From Roseateles depolymerans (GTDB taxonomy: Bacteria > Pseudomonadota > Gammaproteobacteria > Burkholderiales > Burkholderiaceae_C), in NCBI RefSeq assembly GCF_003387155.1, contig NZ_QUMT01000002.1:1-64000 (forward strand): DNA of 64,000 bases, written 5' to 3'. How positions within the stretch are numbered: position 1 is the first letter of the stretch; each line of letters opens with the position of its first letter. This document shows, one piece after another, positions 17,316 through 24,957 of this stretch. The position numbers and the translations under genes were made by a program. A model generated the notes under the pieces. It saw only the letters and a program-made list of their open reading frames with translations, made no database searches and was not told where the DNA came from.

Positions 17316-18794
17316 ATGGACACCCCCGTTTCCCCGCTGGCCCAGCTCAAGGACCCCAGCCTTCTCAAGACCGATGCCCTGATCAATGGCGAATGGGTCG
17401 GCGGCGCCGGCCGCTTTGATGTGGAGGACCCCGCCACCGGCGAACTCCTCACCCATGTCGCGAACCTGGGCGCTTCCGAGGCGGACGCCGCCGTGACCGC
17501 CGCGCAGGCCGCCTGGCCGGCCTGGCGGGCCAAGACCGCCAAGGAGCGGGCTGCCATCCTGATGCGTTGGTACCACCTCTTGATCCAGCATGCGGACGAC
17601 CTGTCCCGCATTCTTACCGCCGAGCAGGGCAAGCCGCTGGCCGAGGCGCGGGGCGAGATCGTTTATGGCGCCAGCTTCCTCGAATGGTTCGCGGAGGAGG
17701 CCAAGCGGGTCTATGGGGAAAGCATTCCCACCACCGACCCGACCAAGCGCTACCTGGTGCTGCGCCAGCCGGTGGGGGTGTGCGCCGCCATCACGCCCTG
17801 GAATTTCCCGCTGGCGATGATCACCCGCAAGGTGGCGCCCGCCCTGGCGGCCGGCTGCCCGGTGGTCATCAAGCCGGCCGAGCAGACCCCGCTGACCGCC
17901 CTGGCGGCCGCGGAGCTGGCCCAGCGGGCTGGCATGCCGGCCGGTGTGCTCAATGTGGTGACTGGCGACGGCGAGCATTCGGTGGCCATCGGCAAGGTGC
18001 TGTGCGAGCGGGACGCCGTGCGGCACCTGTCCTTCACCGGCTCCACCGAAGTGGGGCGCATCCTGATGGCGCAGTGCGCACCCAGCATCAAGAAGCTGTC
18101 GCTGGAGCTGGGCGGCAACGCCCCCTTCCTGGTGTTCGATGATGCAGACCTGGACAGCGCGGTGGAAGGCGCCATTGCCAGCAAATACCGCAACGCCGGC
18201 CAGACCTGCGTCTGCGCCAATCGCCTGTATGTGCAGGACAGCGTCTACGACAGCTTCGTGGCCAAGCTGGCCGCCAAGGTCGAGGCGCTGAAAGTGGGCA
18301 ACGGCTTCGAAGCCGGGGTCACGCAGGGCCCGTTGATCGACGATGCCGCCATCGACAAGGTGGAGCGCCACGTGGCCGATGCCACCAGCAAGGGCGCCCG
18401 TGTCATCACCGGCGGCAGCCGGTTGCACGACCGATTCTTCCAGCCCACGGTGCTGGCCGACGTCACCGACGACATGCTCTGCGCCCGCGAGGAAACCTTC
18501 GGGCCGGTGGCGCCGGTCTTCCGCTTCCAGACCGAAGCCGAGGCCATCCAGATGGCCAATGCCACCGAGTTCGGCCTGGCCAGCTACTTCTACAGCCGCG
18601 ACATCGGCCGGATCTTCCGGGTGGGGGAGGCGCTGGAGTCGGGCATGGTGGGCGTCAACACCGGCTTGATCTCGACGGCGGAGGTGCCGTTCGGCGGGGT
18701 CAAGCAGTCGGGTCTCGGCCGCGAGGGCGGGCATCAAGGCATCGACGAATACGTGGAGACCAAGTACCTCTGCCTGGGGGACCTGCAACGCTGA
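17316..18794 (+). CDS. gabD: Succinate-semialdehyde dehydrogenase (NADP+)
   Basis: Aldehyde dehydrogenase superfamily enzyme of 492 residues, most like GabD, which oxidises succinate semialdehyde to succinate in the 4-aminobutyrate pathway. Seen: the cofactor region TPWNFPLAMITRKVAPALAAG, FTGSTEVGR, the general base in LELGGNAPFLVFDDADLD, the catalytic Cys in NAGQTCVCANR, and the C-terminal FGGVKQSGLGREGG typical of GabD. The ATG at 17316 has GGAG nine bases upstream; an in-frame ATG at 17238 would add an unlikely leader. No gabT or regulator lies next to it. Closely related dehydrogenases share these motifs, so substrate is inferred. Confidence 0.9.
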   Translation: MDTPVSPLAQLKDPSLLKTDALINGEWVGGAGRFDVEDPATGELLTHVANLGASEADAAVTAAQAAWPAWRAKTAKERAAILMRWYHLLIQHADDLSRILTAEQGKPLAEARGEIVYGASFLEWFAEEAKRVYGESIPTTDPTKRYLVLRQPVGVCAAITPWNFPLAMITRKVAPALAAGCPVVIKPAEQTPLTALAAAELAQRAGMPAGVLNVVTGDGEHSVAIGKVLCERDAVRHLSFTGSTEVGRILMAQCAPSIKKLSLELGGNAPFLVFDDADLDSAVEGAIASKYRNAGQTCVCANRLYVQDSVYDSFVAKLAAKVEALKVGNGFEAGVTQGPLIDDAAIDKVERHVADATSKGARVITGGSRLHDRFFQPTVLADVTDDMLCAREETFGPVAPVFRFQTEAEAIQMANATEFGLASYFYSRDIGRIFRVGEALESGMVGVNTGLISTAEVPFGGVKQSGLGREGGHQGIDEYVETKYLCLGDLQR

Positions 18795-18883
18795 GATCTG
18801 CGGAAGGCCGCTGGCGGATGGTGATGGCGGCTACTGGTGCCGACCGCTGGCGCCGACCGCTGGCGCCGTCTGCTGACTGCGCC

Positions 18884-19525
18884 TCACCAGCGCAGCCACC
18901 GCGGGCCCAGCAGGGCACCGAGGACGGTGGGAATCAGCAGGCCGGCCACATACCAGACGGACCAGAACGCCAGCTGCATCTCCGGGCAGTGCAGGCAATA
19001 CACCGTGGTGGCGCAGGCGCCCGACAGCAATCCGATCACGGCGCCGGTTAGGCGCAGGCGGGTCGGGGCCATCGCACGCACCGCCCAAAACAGCGCCAGG
19101 AAACCGGGCACCGACAGCACCGCGATGTTGATCGGGCAACTGCGCCAGGACATGCCCAGCACCAGCGCCTTCCACTCGGTGGAGGGCGCGACAGCCAGCG
19201 ACCCCAGGGCCCCCAGCCACAACGCGGCCAGGGGCAACACGATCAGCAGCCAGCCGCGTCCCAGCGGCAGCCCGGGGCGCGCCAGCCGCAGCATCATCTG
19301 ACCCGCGCCCAGCGCCAGCAGGGCCGGGAAGGCCACCTTCAGCCAGAAGATCGGCGTGGCGGCCACTGCGCCCAGGTCGGATCGCAGCCCCAGCAGGATC
19401 AGCATCAGCACGGTGGCGCCCAGCAGACTGACCAGCAGCGCTGCGGCGTACCGCCGGGGCGGCTCGGAACGGTCGGTCGGACCGGCCTGAGCGGCCAGCA
19501 TCGCGACCAGGTCATCGGTCTTCAT
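18884..19525 (-). CDS. nrsF: NrsF-type anti-sigma factor (DUF1109)
   Basis: A 213-residue protein with six predicted membrane segments. It matches the NrsF/DUF1109 family, the inner-membrane anti-sigma factor of SigF in Caulobacter, which releases SigF upon oxidative or metal stress through periplasmic cysteines. Cys residues occur in SCPINIAVLS and in the ATTVYCLHCPEMQ segment; the first Cys of each looks equivalent to the sensing residues. The start overlaps the sigF stop in an ATGA and has GAGGA five bases before it, so the two are translationally coupled. It ends the minus-strand operon that begins with bufA1 at 22884. Confidence 0.85.
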   Translation of the reverse strand: MKTDDLVAMLAAQAGPTDRSEPPRRYAAALLVSLLGATVLMLILLGLRSDLGAVAATPIFWLKVAFPALLALGAGQMMLRLARPGLPLGRGWLLIVLPLAALWLGALGSLAVAPSTEWKALVLGMSWRSCPINIAVLSVPGFLALFWAVRAMAPTRLRLTGAVIGLLSGACATTVYCLHCPEMQLAFWSVWYVAGLLIPTVLGALLGPRWLRW

Positions 19526-20088
19526 GTCATTCCTCGAATCATCAGGGCCAGGGCCTTGAGCCCGCGGTGGATGCCCACCTTGATCGCCGATTCCGACAGA
19601 CCGGTGAGCTGGGCGGTTTCCGCCACCGACAGCCCCTGCAGTTTCACATGCAGGATGGGCAGCCGGTGCCGGTCCGGCAATTGGGCCAGCAATTGGTCCA
19701 CATCCCGGCGGGCGTGGGAGGCCTCGTCGTCGGAGGCTGCAAAGAGATCGTGGGCGTCTTCATCCAGCGGCTCGGTCCAGGCTTCATGACGGTAGCGGCT
19801 GCGCAGGAAGTCGGCCATCTTGTAGCGGGCAATCGCATACATCCAGGCCGTGAGCGGCTGCTCCGGCAGGTAGGTGTGGCGACCGTTGTGCACCGCGATC
19901 AGGATCTCCTGCACCAGGTCCTCCACGTCATGCGGCTTGTCGTGCAGGCGCTTTCGCAGGAAGGCGCGCAGCACGCCGCCCAGGGCTTGCAGGAAGGACC
20001 GGTAGGCCTGGGCGTCGCCGTCCATGCCCGCCAGGAACAGCGTCCTCAGATGCTGTTCGGTGGCGAGGGGGGCCGTGCGGTCGTTCAT
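19522..20088 (-). CDS. sigF: ECF sigma factor SigF
   Basis: Extracytoplasmic-function sigma factor of 188 residues. Region 2 is visible in DVEDLVQEILIAVHNGRHTY and LTAWMYAIARYKMADFLR, region 4 in LPILHVKLQGLSVAETAQLTGLSESAIKVGIHRGLKAL. The ATG at 20088 has GGAG nine bases upstream; longer in-frame starts at 20166 and 20205 lack one. It overlaps nrsF by four bases, the classic sigma/anti-sigma pairing. It lies 133 bases after the DoxX gene, without a SigF-type promoter of its own, so it is probably transcribed from the promoter before bufA1, giving positive feedback. Confidence 0.88.
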   Translation of the reverse strand: MNDRTAPLATEQHLRTLFLAGMDGDAQAYRSFLQALGGVLRAFLRKRLHDKPHDVEDLVQEILIAVHNGRHTYLPEQPLTAWMYAIARYKMADFLRSRYRHEAWTEPLDEDAHDLFAASDDEASHARRDVDQLLAQLPDRHRLPILHVKLQGLSVAETAQLTGLSESAIKVGIHRGLKALALMIRGMT

Positions 20089-20221
20089 CGGCGCATTCTC
20101 CACCGTGCGGCGGCGCGTCGGGGGAGCGGCAGGCGGCGCCGCTGGCATGGAGGCAACATCGTTCATCCCAAGGGGCCACGCAGCAAAAGGTGCGACCGAG
20201 TCCATGGGGGGCTCCCGGGGG

Positions 20222-20773
20222 TCAAGCCCGCTTCGGCGTGTGTCCCGCTGCCGGGAACCAGCGCCGCTGGATCAGATGATCCGCCGACACCGGCCCAGGC
20301 CCGAACGCTGCAATGCCGAACGCCATGGCCAACCACGTCAGGTGCACCGGCCACCCGTCCGGGACGGTGAGCTGGATGATGACGATCATGCCCATCAACG
20401 CCCAGGCGGCCAGTCGCGAGCCCAGGCCCGCGATCAGCAGCAGCGGCAGCAGCACCTCGCCGCAGGCCGACAGTAGCGCCATGACGGTCGGGGCCGGGAA
20501 GGGATACGGACCGCCGGGCAGGTGAAGCTGGAACTCGTCGGTGAACAAGGTCACCGCCACATCGCTCAGATGCAGGAACCCGTCCCACTTCAGCAGGCCG
20601 GACTTGAGAAAGGGAACCGCCACCGCCAGACGCAGCAGCAGTGCTGCCAGTCCGGTGGGGGCGATCCGGTCCAGCAGGCGCGGCAGCGCCGCCAGCACGC
20701 CCGAACCGGGCCCGGTCGAGGTGGGGGTGATCGATGCGCGGGGGGGCGAGGCGGGTGAGTTCAGCGAAGTCAT
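20222..20773 (-). CDS. DoxX family membrane protein of the bufferin operon
   Basis: A 183-residue protein with about four membrane segments, e.g. APTGLAALLLRLAVAVPFLK, MALLSACGEVLLPLLLIAGL and WALMGMIVIIQLTV, with the DoxX-like pattern KSGLLKWDGF. DoxX proteins accompany many DUF2282/DUF692/DUF2063 operons, where the fourth gene is called bufD in Caulobacter-type clusters. Its biochemical role is not established; electron transfer or membrane anchoring has been suggested for the family. The ATG overlaps the bufC1 stop in an ATGA and has GGAG upstream. Confidence 0.82.
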   Translation of the reverse strand: MTSLNSPASPPRASITPTSTGPGSGVLAALPRLLDRIAPTGLAALLLRLAVAVPFLKSGLLKWDGFLHLSDVAVTLFTDEFQLHLPGGPYPFPAPTVMALLSACGEVLLPLLLIAGLGSRLAAWALMGMIVIIQLTVPDGWPVHLTWLAMAFGIAAFGPGPVSADHLIQRRWFPAAGHTPKRA

Positions 20774-21540
20774 GGCTGGGTCTCCATCGGAAGGGCTGCA
20801 AACGTGCCTGCGCTGATCAGCGCGGCCAGATGGGCGGACAGGTCGAAGTCGGGAAAGGGGGCGAAGGTGTCGGCGGCGGCGCTGCCCAGGGGCTGCCCCT
20901 GCAGCAACAGGTCGAGGAAGTGGGCCGCATCGTCCGGCAGATGGGCCACTTCCACGTCCATGTCGGGCCGTGTCACCAGGGCGTTCTGCGCGTCGCTGCG
21001 GATCAGCGGTGTGACCGGACCGGGCTGCCGATTCATCGCGAAGATCGACACCGCCGGGTAGGGCGAGCGCACCATGCGCGTGGCCGGGTGGGCCTGCAGC
21101 ACCAGATCCGGCAAGGCGGATTCGGGCAGGGCGGCGAGCGCCTGCGCGGTGAGCGCGGGGGCATCTGCGGCGTGATAGGCGTCCAGCCAGGCCCGCTCGA
21201 TCCGCGCCACATCGGCCAGCCACGGCATCTCCTGGGCGTAGGGATAGGCCTCGATGAAGGCGGGAAAGTCCCGTCCATAGTCGAACAGCATCGGCGAGGT
21301 CGGCGGCGTGGCACGGATGTGAAAGCGCGCCATCGCCCGGAAGAAGTCGGTGCCGGTGATGCGTTGCACCGCCGGAAAGGTCGCGGCGAGTGCCTCGATC
21401 AGGCTGACGGTGACGTTGTTGCGATAGACGTTGTAGCGCTTGACGAGCGAAGCGCCATTGGCCGTCCTCGCGAGGGCAGGGGTCGTGCGCTCCGGCTGGA
21501 GCAGACCCGGCGCAAACTGCGCGGCGTAGTCAGGCGACAT
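20770..21540 (-). CDS. bufC1: BufC/HvfC-like partner protein (DUF2063)
   Basis: A 256-residue protein of the DUF2063 family, the partner of MNIO enzymes in RiPP maturation. N-terminal features are FAPGLLQPERTTPALA and RYNVYRNNVTVSLIEALAATFPAVQRI; a C-terminal winged-helix-like half follows, with TRPDMDVEVAHLPDDAAHFLDLL. In characterised clusters the protein recruits the precursor peptide to the MNIO enzyme. Despite the family name (putative DNA-binding), no regulatory role is needed. GGAGA lies before the ATG. It overlaps bufB1 by 11 bases and the DoxX gene by four, so the three are coupled. Confidence 0.88.
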   Translation of the reverse strand: MSPDYAAQFAPGLLQPERTTPALARTANGASLVKRYNVYRNNVTVSLIEALAATFPAVQRITGTDFFRAMARFHIRATPPTSPMLFDYGRDFPAFIEAYPYAQEMPWLADVARIERAWLDAYHAADAPALTAQALAALPESALPDLVLQAHPATRMVRSPYPAVSIFAMNRQPGPVTPLIRSDAQNALVTRPDMDVEVAHLPDDAAHFLDLLLQGQPLGSAAADTFAPFPDFDLSAHLAALISAGTFAALPMETQP

Positions 21541-22456
21541 GGGCGCTCTCCGATGAGGGCGCTAAGCCTGCATATCCGGCTGCATATCCAGCTGCATGCG
21601 CGCGAGGCTGCCGATCGCCGTGCGCGACGGCTTCCATGCGCGACCGTGCCTGTTGCATCTGATCCTTCAAGACCGCCCAGGCCGGGAGGTCGCTGTCCCA
21701 TTCAATGAGGGTTGGCAGCGGGCCGGTGAGGGACACCAACGTCTCATACAAGGCCCAGACTTCCGGGGCGACGCAGCGGTCGTGGCTGTCGATCAACAGC
21801 CGCTGACCCTGCTCATCCTGCTGTTCCGAGTGCCCGGCCAGATGGATCTGACCGACGGCTTGCAGCGGAAGTTCGAGCAGGCAAGCCTGCGCATCGAAGC
21901 CATGATTCGTGGCACTGACCACCACGTTGTTCACATCGAGCAGCAGCCCACAGCCGGTGCGGCGAATCACCTCGCGGAGGAATTGCGGCTCGCTCATGTC
22001 GGACGTGCTGAACTGCAGATAGGTGGACGGGTTCTCCAGCAGCAAGGGCCGGCCCAATGCGGTCTGCACCTGATCCACATGGGCGCAGACCTGATCGAGG
22101 GTCTGGCGGTTGTAGGGCAGCGGCAGCAGGTCATTGAAGTAGGTCCCGCCGTGGGAGGACCAGGCCAGATGCTCGGACACCAGCGCAGGCTCATAGCGCC
22201 GCACGACTGCGACGAAACGGGCAAGGTGCGCGGCATCCAGGGGCGCAGGTGCGCCGATGGACATGCCCACGCCGTGCACGGACAGCGGGAATGCGGACCG
22301 CAGCGCAGACAGTGCGCGGTGCGGCGGCCCACCGGCCCCCATGTAGTTTTCGGCGTGGACTTCGAAGAAGGTGCCCGGCTGCAGATCGCGGTCGTGGAGC
22401 AGGGTGTCGAGGAAGGCTGGCTTGAAACCGGCACCGGCCTGGAGGGAATCTGCCAT
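21530..22456 (-). CDS. bufB1: MNIO enzyme BufB/HvfB (DUF692)
   Basis: A 308-residue member of the DUF692 family, multinuclear non-heme iron-dependent oxidases with a TIM-barrel fold that modify Cys residues in precursor peptides. Typical motifs: GFKPAFLDTLL, FFEVHAENYMG, LSVHGVGMSIG, SEHLAWSSHGG, LLLENPSTYL, LLLDVNNVVVSATNHG, IHLAGHSEQQ and IDSHDRCVAPEVWALYE; these supply the His, Glu, Asp and Asn metal ligands. The ATG has GGAG six bases upstream. An Ala/Gly/His-rich tail of ~25 residues overlaps the start of bufC1. A nested hairpin in the 113-base gap separates it from bufA1. Confidence 0.93.
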   Translation of the reverse strand: MADSLQAGAGFKPAFLDTLLHDRDLQPGTFFEVHAENYMGAGGPPHRALSALRSAFPLSVHGVGMSIGAPAPLDAAHLARFVAVVRRYEPALVSEHLAWSSHGGTYFNDLLPLPYNRQTLDQVCAHVDQVQTALGRPLLLENPSTYLQFSTSDMSEPQFLREVIRRTGCGLLLDVNNVVVSATNHGFDAQACLLELPLQAVGQIHLAGHSEQQDEQGQRLLIDSHDRCVAPEVWALYETLVSLTGPLPTLIEWDSDLPAWAVLKDQMQQARSRMEAVAHGDRQPRAHAAGYAAGYAGLAPSSESAHVA

Positions 22457-22496
22457 CGGGATCTCCGGGTCCTGCGGGAGGAGGGCATGAGATCGA

Positions 22497-22551
22497 CGCA
22501 CTCGTCAGCGGAGGGCCTGCGGACAGGCGGGCCCAGGGACCGACGAGCGCG
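22497..22551 (-). promoter_or_regulatory. Nested hairpin between bufA1 and bufB1
   Basis: Outer arms at 22497-22506 and 22542-22551 pair at nine of ten positions; inner arms GGGCCTGC (22513-22520) and GCGGGCCC (22527-22534) pair at eight with one G-U. There is no T-run. In precursor-enzyme operons such a structure can cause partial termination or protect the upstream message, so that precursor outnumbers enzyme. Confidence 0.5.
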
Positions 22552-22569
22552 TGATCAGCGGGGGAGGAC

Positions 22570-22884
22570 TCAGCGCTTGGTGATCGGGGTCAGCGAGCCC
22601 TGGCCGCCGCCCGGCACCTTGATGGAGGTGCAGGTGCCGCCTTGGACGAACTTCCAGGCGTTGCCCTGGAAGTCTTCGGTGGAGCTGCCCTGGCAACTGG
22701 TGCCGGCGCCGCCAGCGCAGTCGTTCTGGCCCTTGAGGGCGACGCCGTAGCACTTCTCCTTCTTGGCGGCGACGGCGGCTTCGGCCTCGGCCTTGGTCAG
22801 CGGACCGGCGTGGGCGACGGTGGACAGCACACCGGCGACAGCGGTGGCAAGCAGGGCGGAAGTGACAGTGACCTTGGTGCTCAT
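22570..22884 (-). CDS. bufA1: Bufferin-type precursor peptide (DUF2282)
   Basis: A 104-residue DUF2282 protein. A Sec signal peptide (hydrophobic run [10 protein letters not shown], cleavage after VAHA at residue 26) precedes a mature part with four Cys at 45, 56, 64 and 85, in [17 protein letters not shown] and GGTC, followed by a Gly/Pro tail. In Caulobacter such peptides (bufferins) are modified by the MNIO/BufC pair at Cys, exported through Sec and sequester copper. The ATG has GGAGA seven bases before it; two residues further upstream in frame are less likely. First gene of bufA1-bufB1-bufC1-doxX-sigF-nrsF. Confidence 0.92.
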   Translation of the reverse strand: MSTKVTVTSALLATAVAGVLSTVAHAGPLTKAEAEAAVAAKKEKCYGVALKGQNDCAGGAGTSCQGSSTEDFQGNAWKFVQGGTCTSIKVPGGGQGSLTPITKR

Positions 22885-22937
22885 GGTGATCTCCAATCGT
22901 TGAGAGGGAATGCGTCCCCAGCGGACACGAGGGGTAG

Positions 22938-22963
22938 TTCGTGCCGTTGCCGGATTGGGTTAC
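22938..22963 (-). promoter_or_regulatory. SigF-type ECF promoter of the buf operon
   Basis: Minus strand GTAACC (22963-22958), exactly 16 bases, then CGAA (22941-22938). This matches the GTAACC-N16-CGAA consensus reported for Caulobacter SigF. It lies 54 bases before the bufA1 ATG, and the operon itself encodes SigF and NrsF. Confidence 0.8.
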
Positions 22964-23114
22964 ACCGGTTGAGAAATTTTTTTTGAAAGCGTGAGAGGGC
23001 TGGGGCGCGAGCGCGCGAGGCGCTCAGGCGCGGCAACGCGACAAGGAACGCTGGAGCCGAGCGGTCGGGTAACGAGGGGAGAGCTGCGCCAGGGAGGGGT
23101 GCAGGAGGTGCGCG

Positions 23115-23153
23115 TAGGAGATGCGCTTAGGAGATGCGCTTAGGAGATGCGCT
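23115..23153. repeat. 13-bp tandem repeat, three exact copies
   Basis: TAGGAGATGCGCT is repeated three times head to tail, with degenerate copies on both sides (GCAGGAGGTGCGCG before, GGAGAAGTGCGCG after). It lies just downstream of the tRNA-Gly gene and upstream of the buf promoter. No function is apparent. Confidence 0.85.
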
Positions 23154-23187
23154 GGAGAAGTGCGCGCTGGAAAGGGCACCAGGCGAC

Positions 23188-23261
23188 TGGAGCGGGTGAT
23201 GGGAATCGAACCCACGTATCGAGCTTGGGAAGCTAGCGTTCTACCATTGAACTACACCCGC
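23188..23261 (-). tRNA. tRNA-Gly (CCC anticodon)
   Basis: Minus strand begins GCGGGTGTAGTTCAATGG and ends GGGTTCGATTCCC, acceptor strand ACCCGC, TCCA, with CCA encoded. The anticodon loop is TTCCCAA, anticodon CCC, and the whole closely follows E. coli glyU. The anticodon stem CTAGC/GCTCG carries one T-C mismatch at 28-42. The gene stands alone. Confidence 0.95.
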
Positions 23262-23407
23262 ATTGCTGGCCATTGTAGCTGAGGAGAATGCGGTCCCGAA
23301 CGATCTTCCCTCGCCCGCCTCCCATCGGCTTCGACCCCACACCGACGCAGTTCGGCCCATTCGTGTTGCAATGCTGAACGAATCCTGAATGTCAGCTTGC
23401 CTTGCCC

Positions 23408-24655
23408 ATGAACTCTCCGGCCGTCCCGACCTCCGCCACCGCCGCTGCTGCGGACTCCCGAAACCCGCACCTGCTCTGGGCCCTGCTGGCCCTGGCGCTG
23501 GGCGGCTTCTCGATCGGCACGACCGAGTTCGCGGCGATGACGCTGGTTCCGTTTTTCTCCCCGGACCTGGGCATCGACGTCCCCACAGCCGGGCGGGTGA
23601 TCAGTGCCTATGCGCTGGGGGTGGTGGTCGGCGCCCCGGTGCTGGCCACGCTCGGCGCACGGCTGCCGCGTCGCACACTGCTCATCCTGCTGATGATGGC
23701 CTTCGCCGTTGGCAACGGCCTGAGCGCGGTCGCGCCCGGCTACCACTCGATGCTGCTGTTCCGCTTCCTGAGTGGGTTGCCGCATGGCGCCTATTTCGGC
23801 GTTGGCGCGCTGGTGGCGGCGTCGCTGGTCGCGCCCGAGCGCAGGGCCCAGGCCGTCAGCATGATGATGCTGGGCCTGACCGTGGCCACCATCATCGGCG
23901 TGCCCCTGGCCAACGCCTTGGGCCAGTGGGTGGGCTGGCGCTGGGGCTTTGGCATCGTGGCGCTGCTGTCCCTCGCCACGGCGGCCCTGGTGGCCGCCCA
24001 TGTGCCCCGGGACAAGGTCCAGCCCGGCGCCAGCGCCATGCGGGAACTGGGCGCCCTGGCCAAGCGGCAGGTCTGGCTCACCCTGGGCATCGGCGCCATC
24101 GGCTTTGGTGGCATGTTTGCCGTCTACACCTACCTGGCGTCCACCCTGCTGGAGGTGACCGGCGCCAGCCCGTCGCTGCTGCCGGTGGTCTTCAGCGTCT
24201 TTGGCCTGGGCATGACGGTCGGCACGCTGGCCTGCGCCTGGGCGGCCGACCGCGCGCTCATGCCCACCGTGGGCGGCATCCTGCTCTGGAGCGCGGTGTC
24301 GCTGGCGCTGTTCCCGTTCGCTGCCGGACATCTCTGGACACTGCTGCCGGTGGTGTTCATGATCGGCTGTGGCGGCGGCCTGGGCGCCGTTCTGCAGACC
24401 CGCTTGATGGACGTGGCCGGCGAGGCGCAGACACTGGCAGCCGCGCTCAACCATTCGGCCTTCAACGCCGCCAATGCGCTGGGGCCGTGGCTGGGGGGCA
24501 TGGCGATTGCGGCCGGATACGGCTGGACGTCCACCGGCTGGGTCGGCCTGGCGCTGGCCCTGGGCGGGCTGCTGGTGTGGCTGCTGTCCCTGGCGGATGA
24601 TCGCCGCACCTCTCGCGCTCGCGGGGCGGCAGGCGCCGCACCGGCCCGGGGCTGA
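23408..24655 (+). CDS. MFS transporter, DHA1-type efflux permease
   Basis: A 415-residue major facilitator superfamily protein with 12 predicted membrane segments. LGGFSIGTTEFAAMTLVPFF opens TM1, the A-motif-like stretch GARLPRRTLL follows TM2, and RFLSGLPHGAYFGVGALVAA covers TM4-5, which is characteristic of the AraJ/YdhP group of sugar and drug exporters. The substrate cannot be told. ATG at 23408 is chosen; the TTG at 23402 is equally in frame, and neither has a strong Shine-Dalgarno. It is divergent from tRNA-Gly, with no close neighbour on its strand. Confidence 0.85.
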   Translation: MNSPAVPTSATAAAADSRNPHLLWALLALALGGFSIGTTEFAAMTLVPFFSPDLGIDVPTAGRVISAYALGVVVGAPVLATLGARLPRRTLLILLMMAFAVGNGLSAVAPGYHSMLLFRFLSGLPHGAYFGVGALVAASLVAPERRAQAVSMMMLGLTVATIIGVPLANALGQWVGWRWGFGIVALLSLATAALVAAHVPRDKVQPGASAMRELGALAKRQVWLTLGIGAIGFGGMFAVYTYLASTLLEVTGASPSLLPVVFSVFGLGMTVGTLACAWAADRALMPTVGGILLWSAVSLALFPFAAGHLWTLLPVVFMIGCGGGLGAVLQTRLMDVAGEAQTLAAALNHSAFNAANALGPWLGGMAIAAGYGWTSTGWVGLALALGGLLVWLLSLADDRRTSRARGAAGAAPARG

Positions 24656-24957
24656 CACCCGTCGCGGAATGCCCGTGCGCCATGCTGGGTCCGTAACGCC
24701 GGGGAACGACATCCGCGGAGCGAAAGCACTGGACTTTGATCAAACGACGAGGCGCACGATGCGCGTCCCGTGGCCGCGCCCCCACGCGACATCCAGCAGG
24801 ACCAGCGATAATCCCAGCCTTGCTGAGCGGTCCCGCCCCGCAACCGGACGGCTCCCCGCGGGGGGCGGATCCGCATGCAAAAGGGCGCTTGCGCCGCTGG
24901 CCCGTGCCGCTGGGCGCCGGACCCTGAGCCACCAATTCAAAGCTAGAGAGAAATTCC
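24656..24957. other. Intergenic gap before the LpxO-like gene
   Basis: About 300 bases with no coding signal, RNA gene or clear hairpin. It must carry the promoter of the downstream hydroxylase gene; I could not identify it. Confidence 0.4.

Noticed and set aside
20770-21540. bufC1 product as a transcription factor, because DUF2063 is called putative DNA-binding
   Set aside because: Its position and overlap with the MNIO gene match the RiPP partner protein; regulation is supplied by SigF and NrsF.
22640-22954. A sigma-28-like GCCGCGATAA string at 62846-62855
   Set aside because: It is on the plus strand, pointing away from both flagellin genes, and has an extra CG inside the box.
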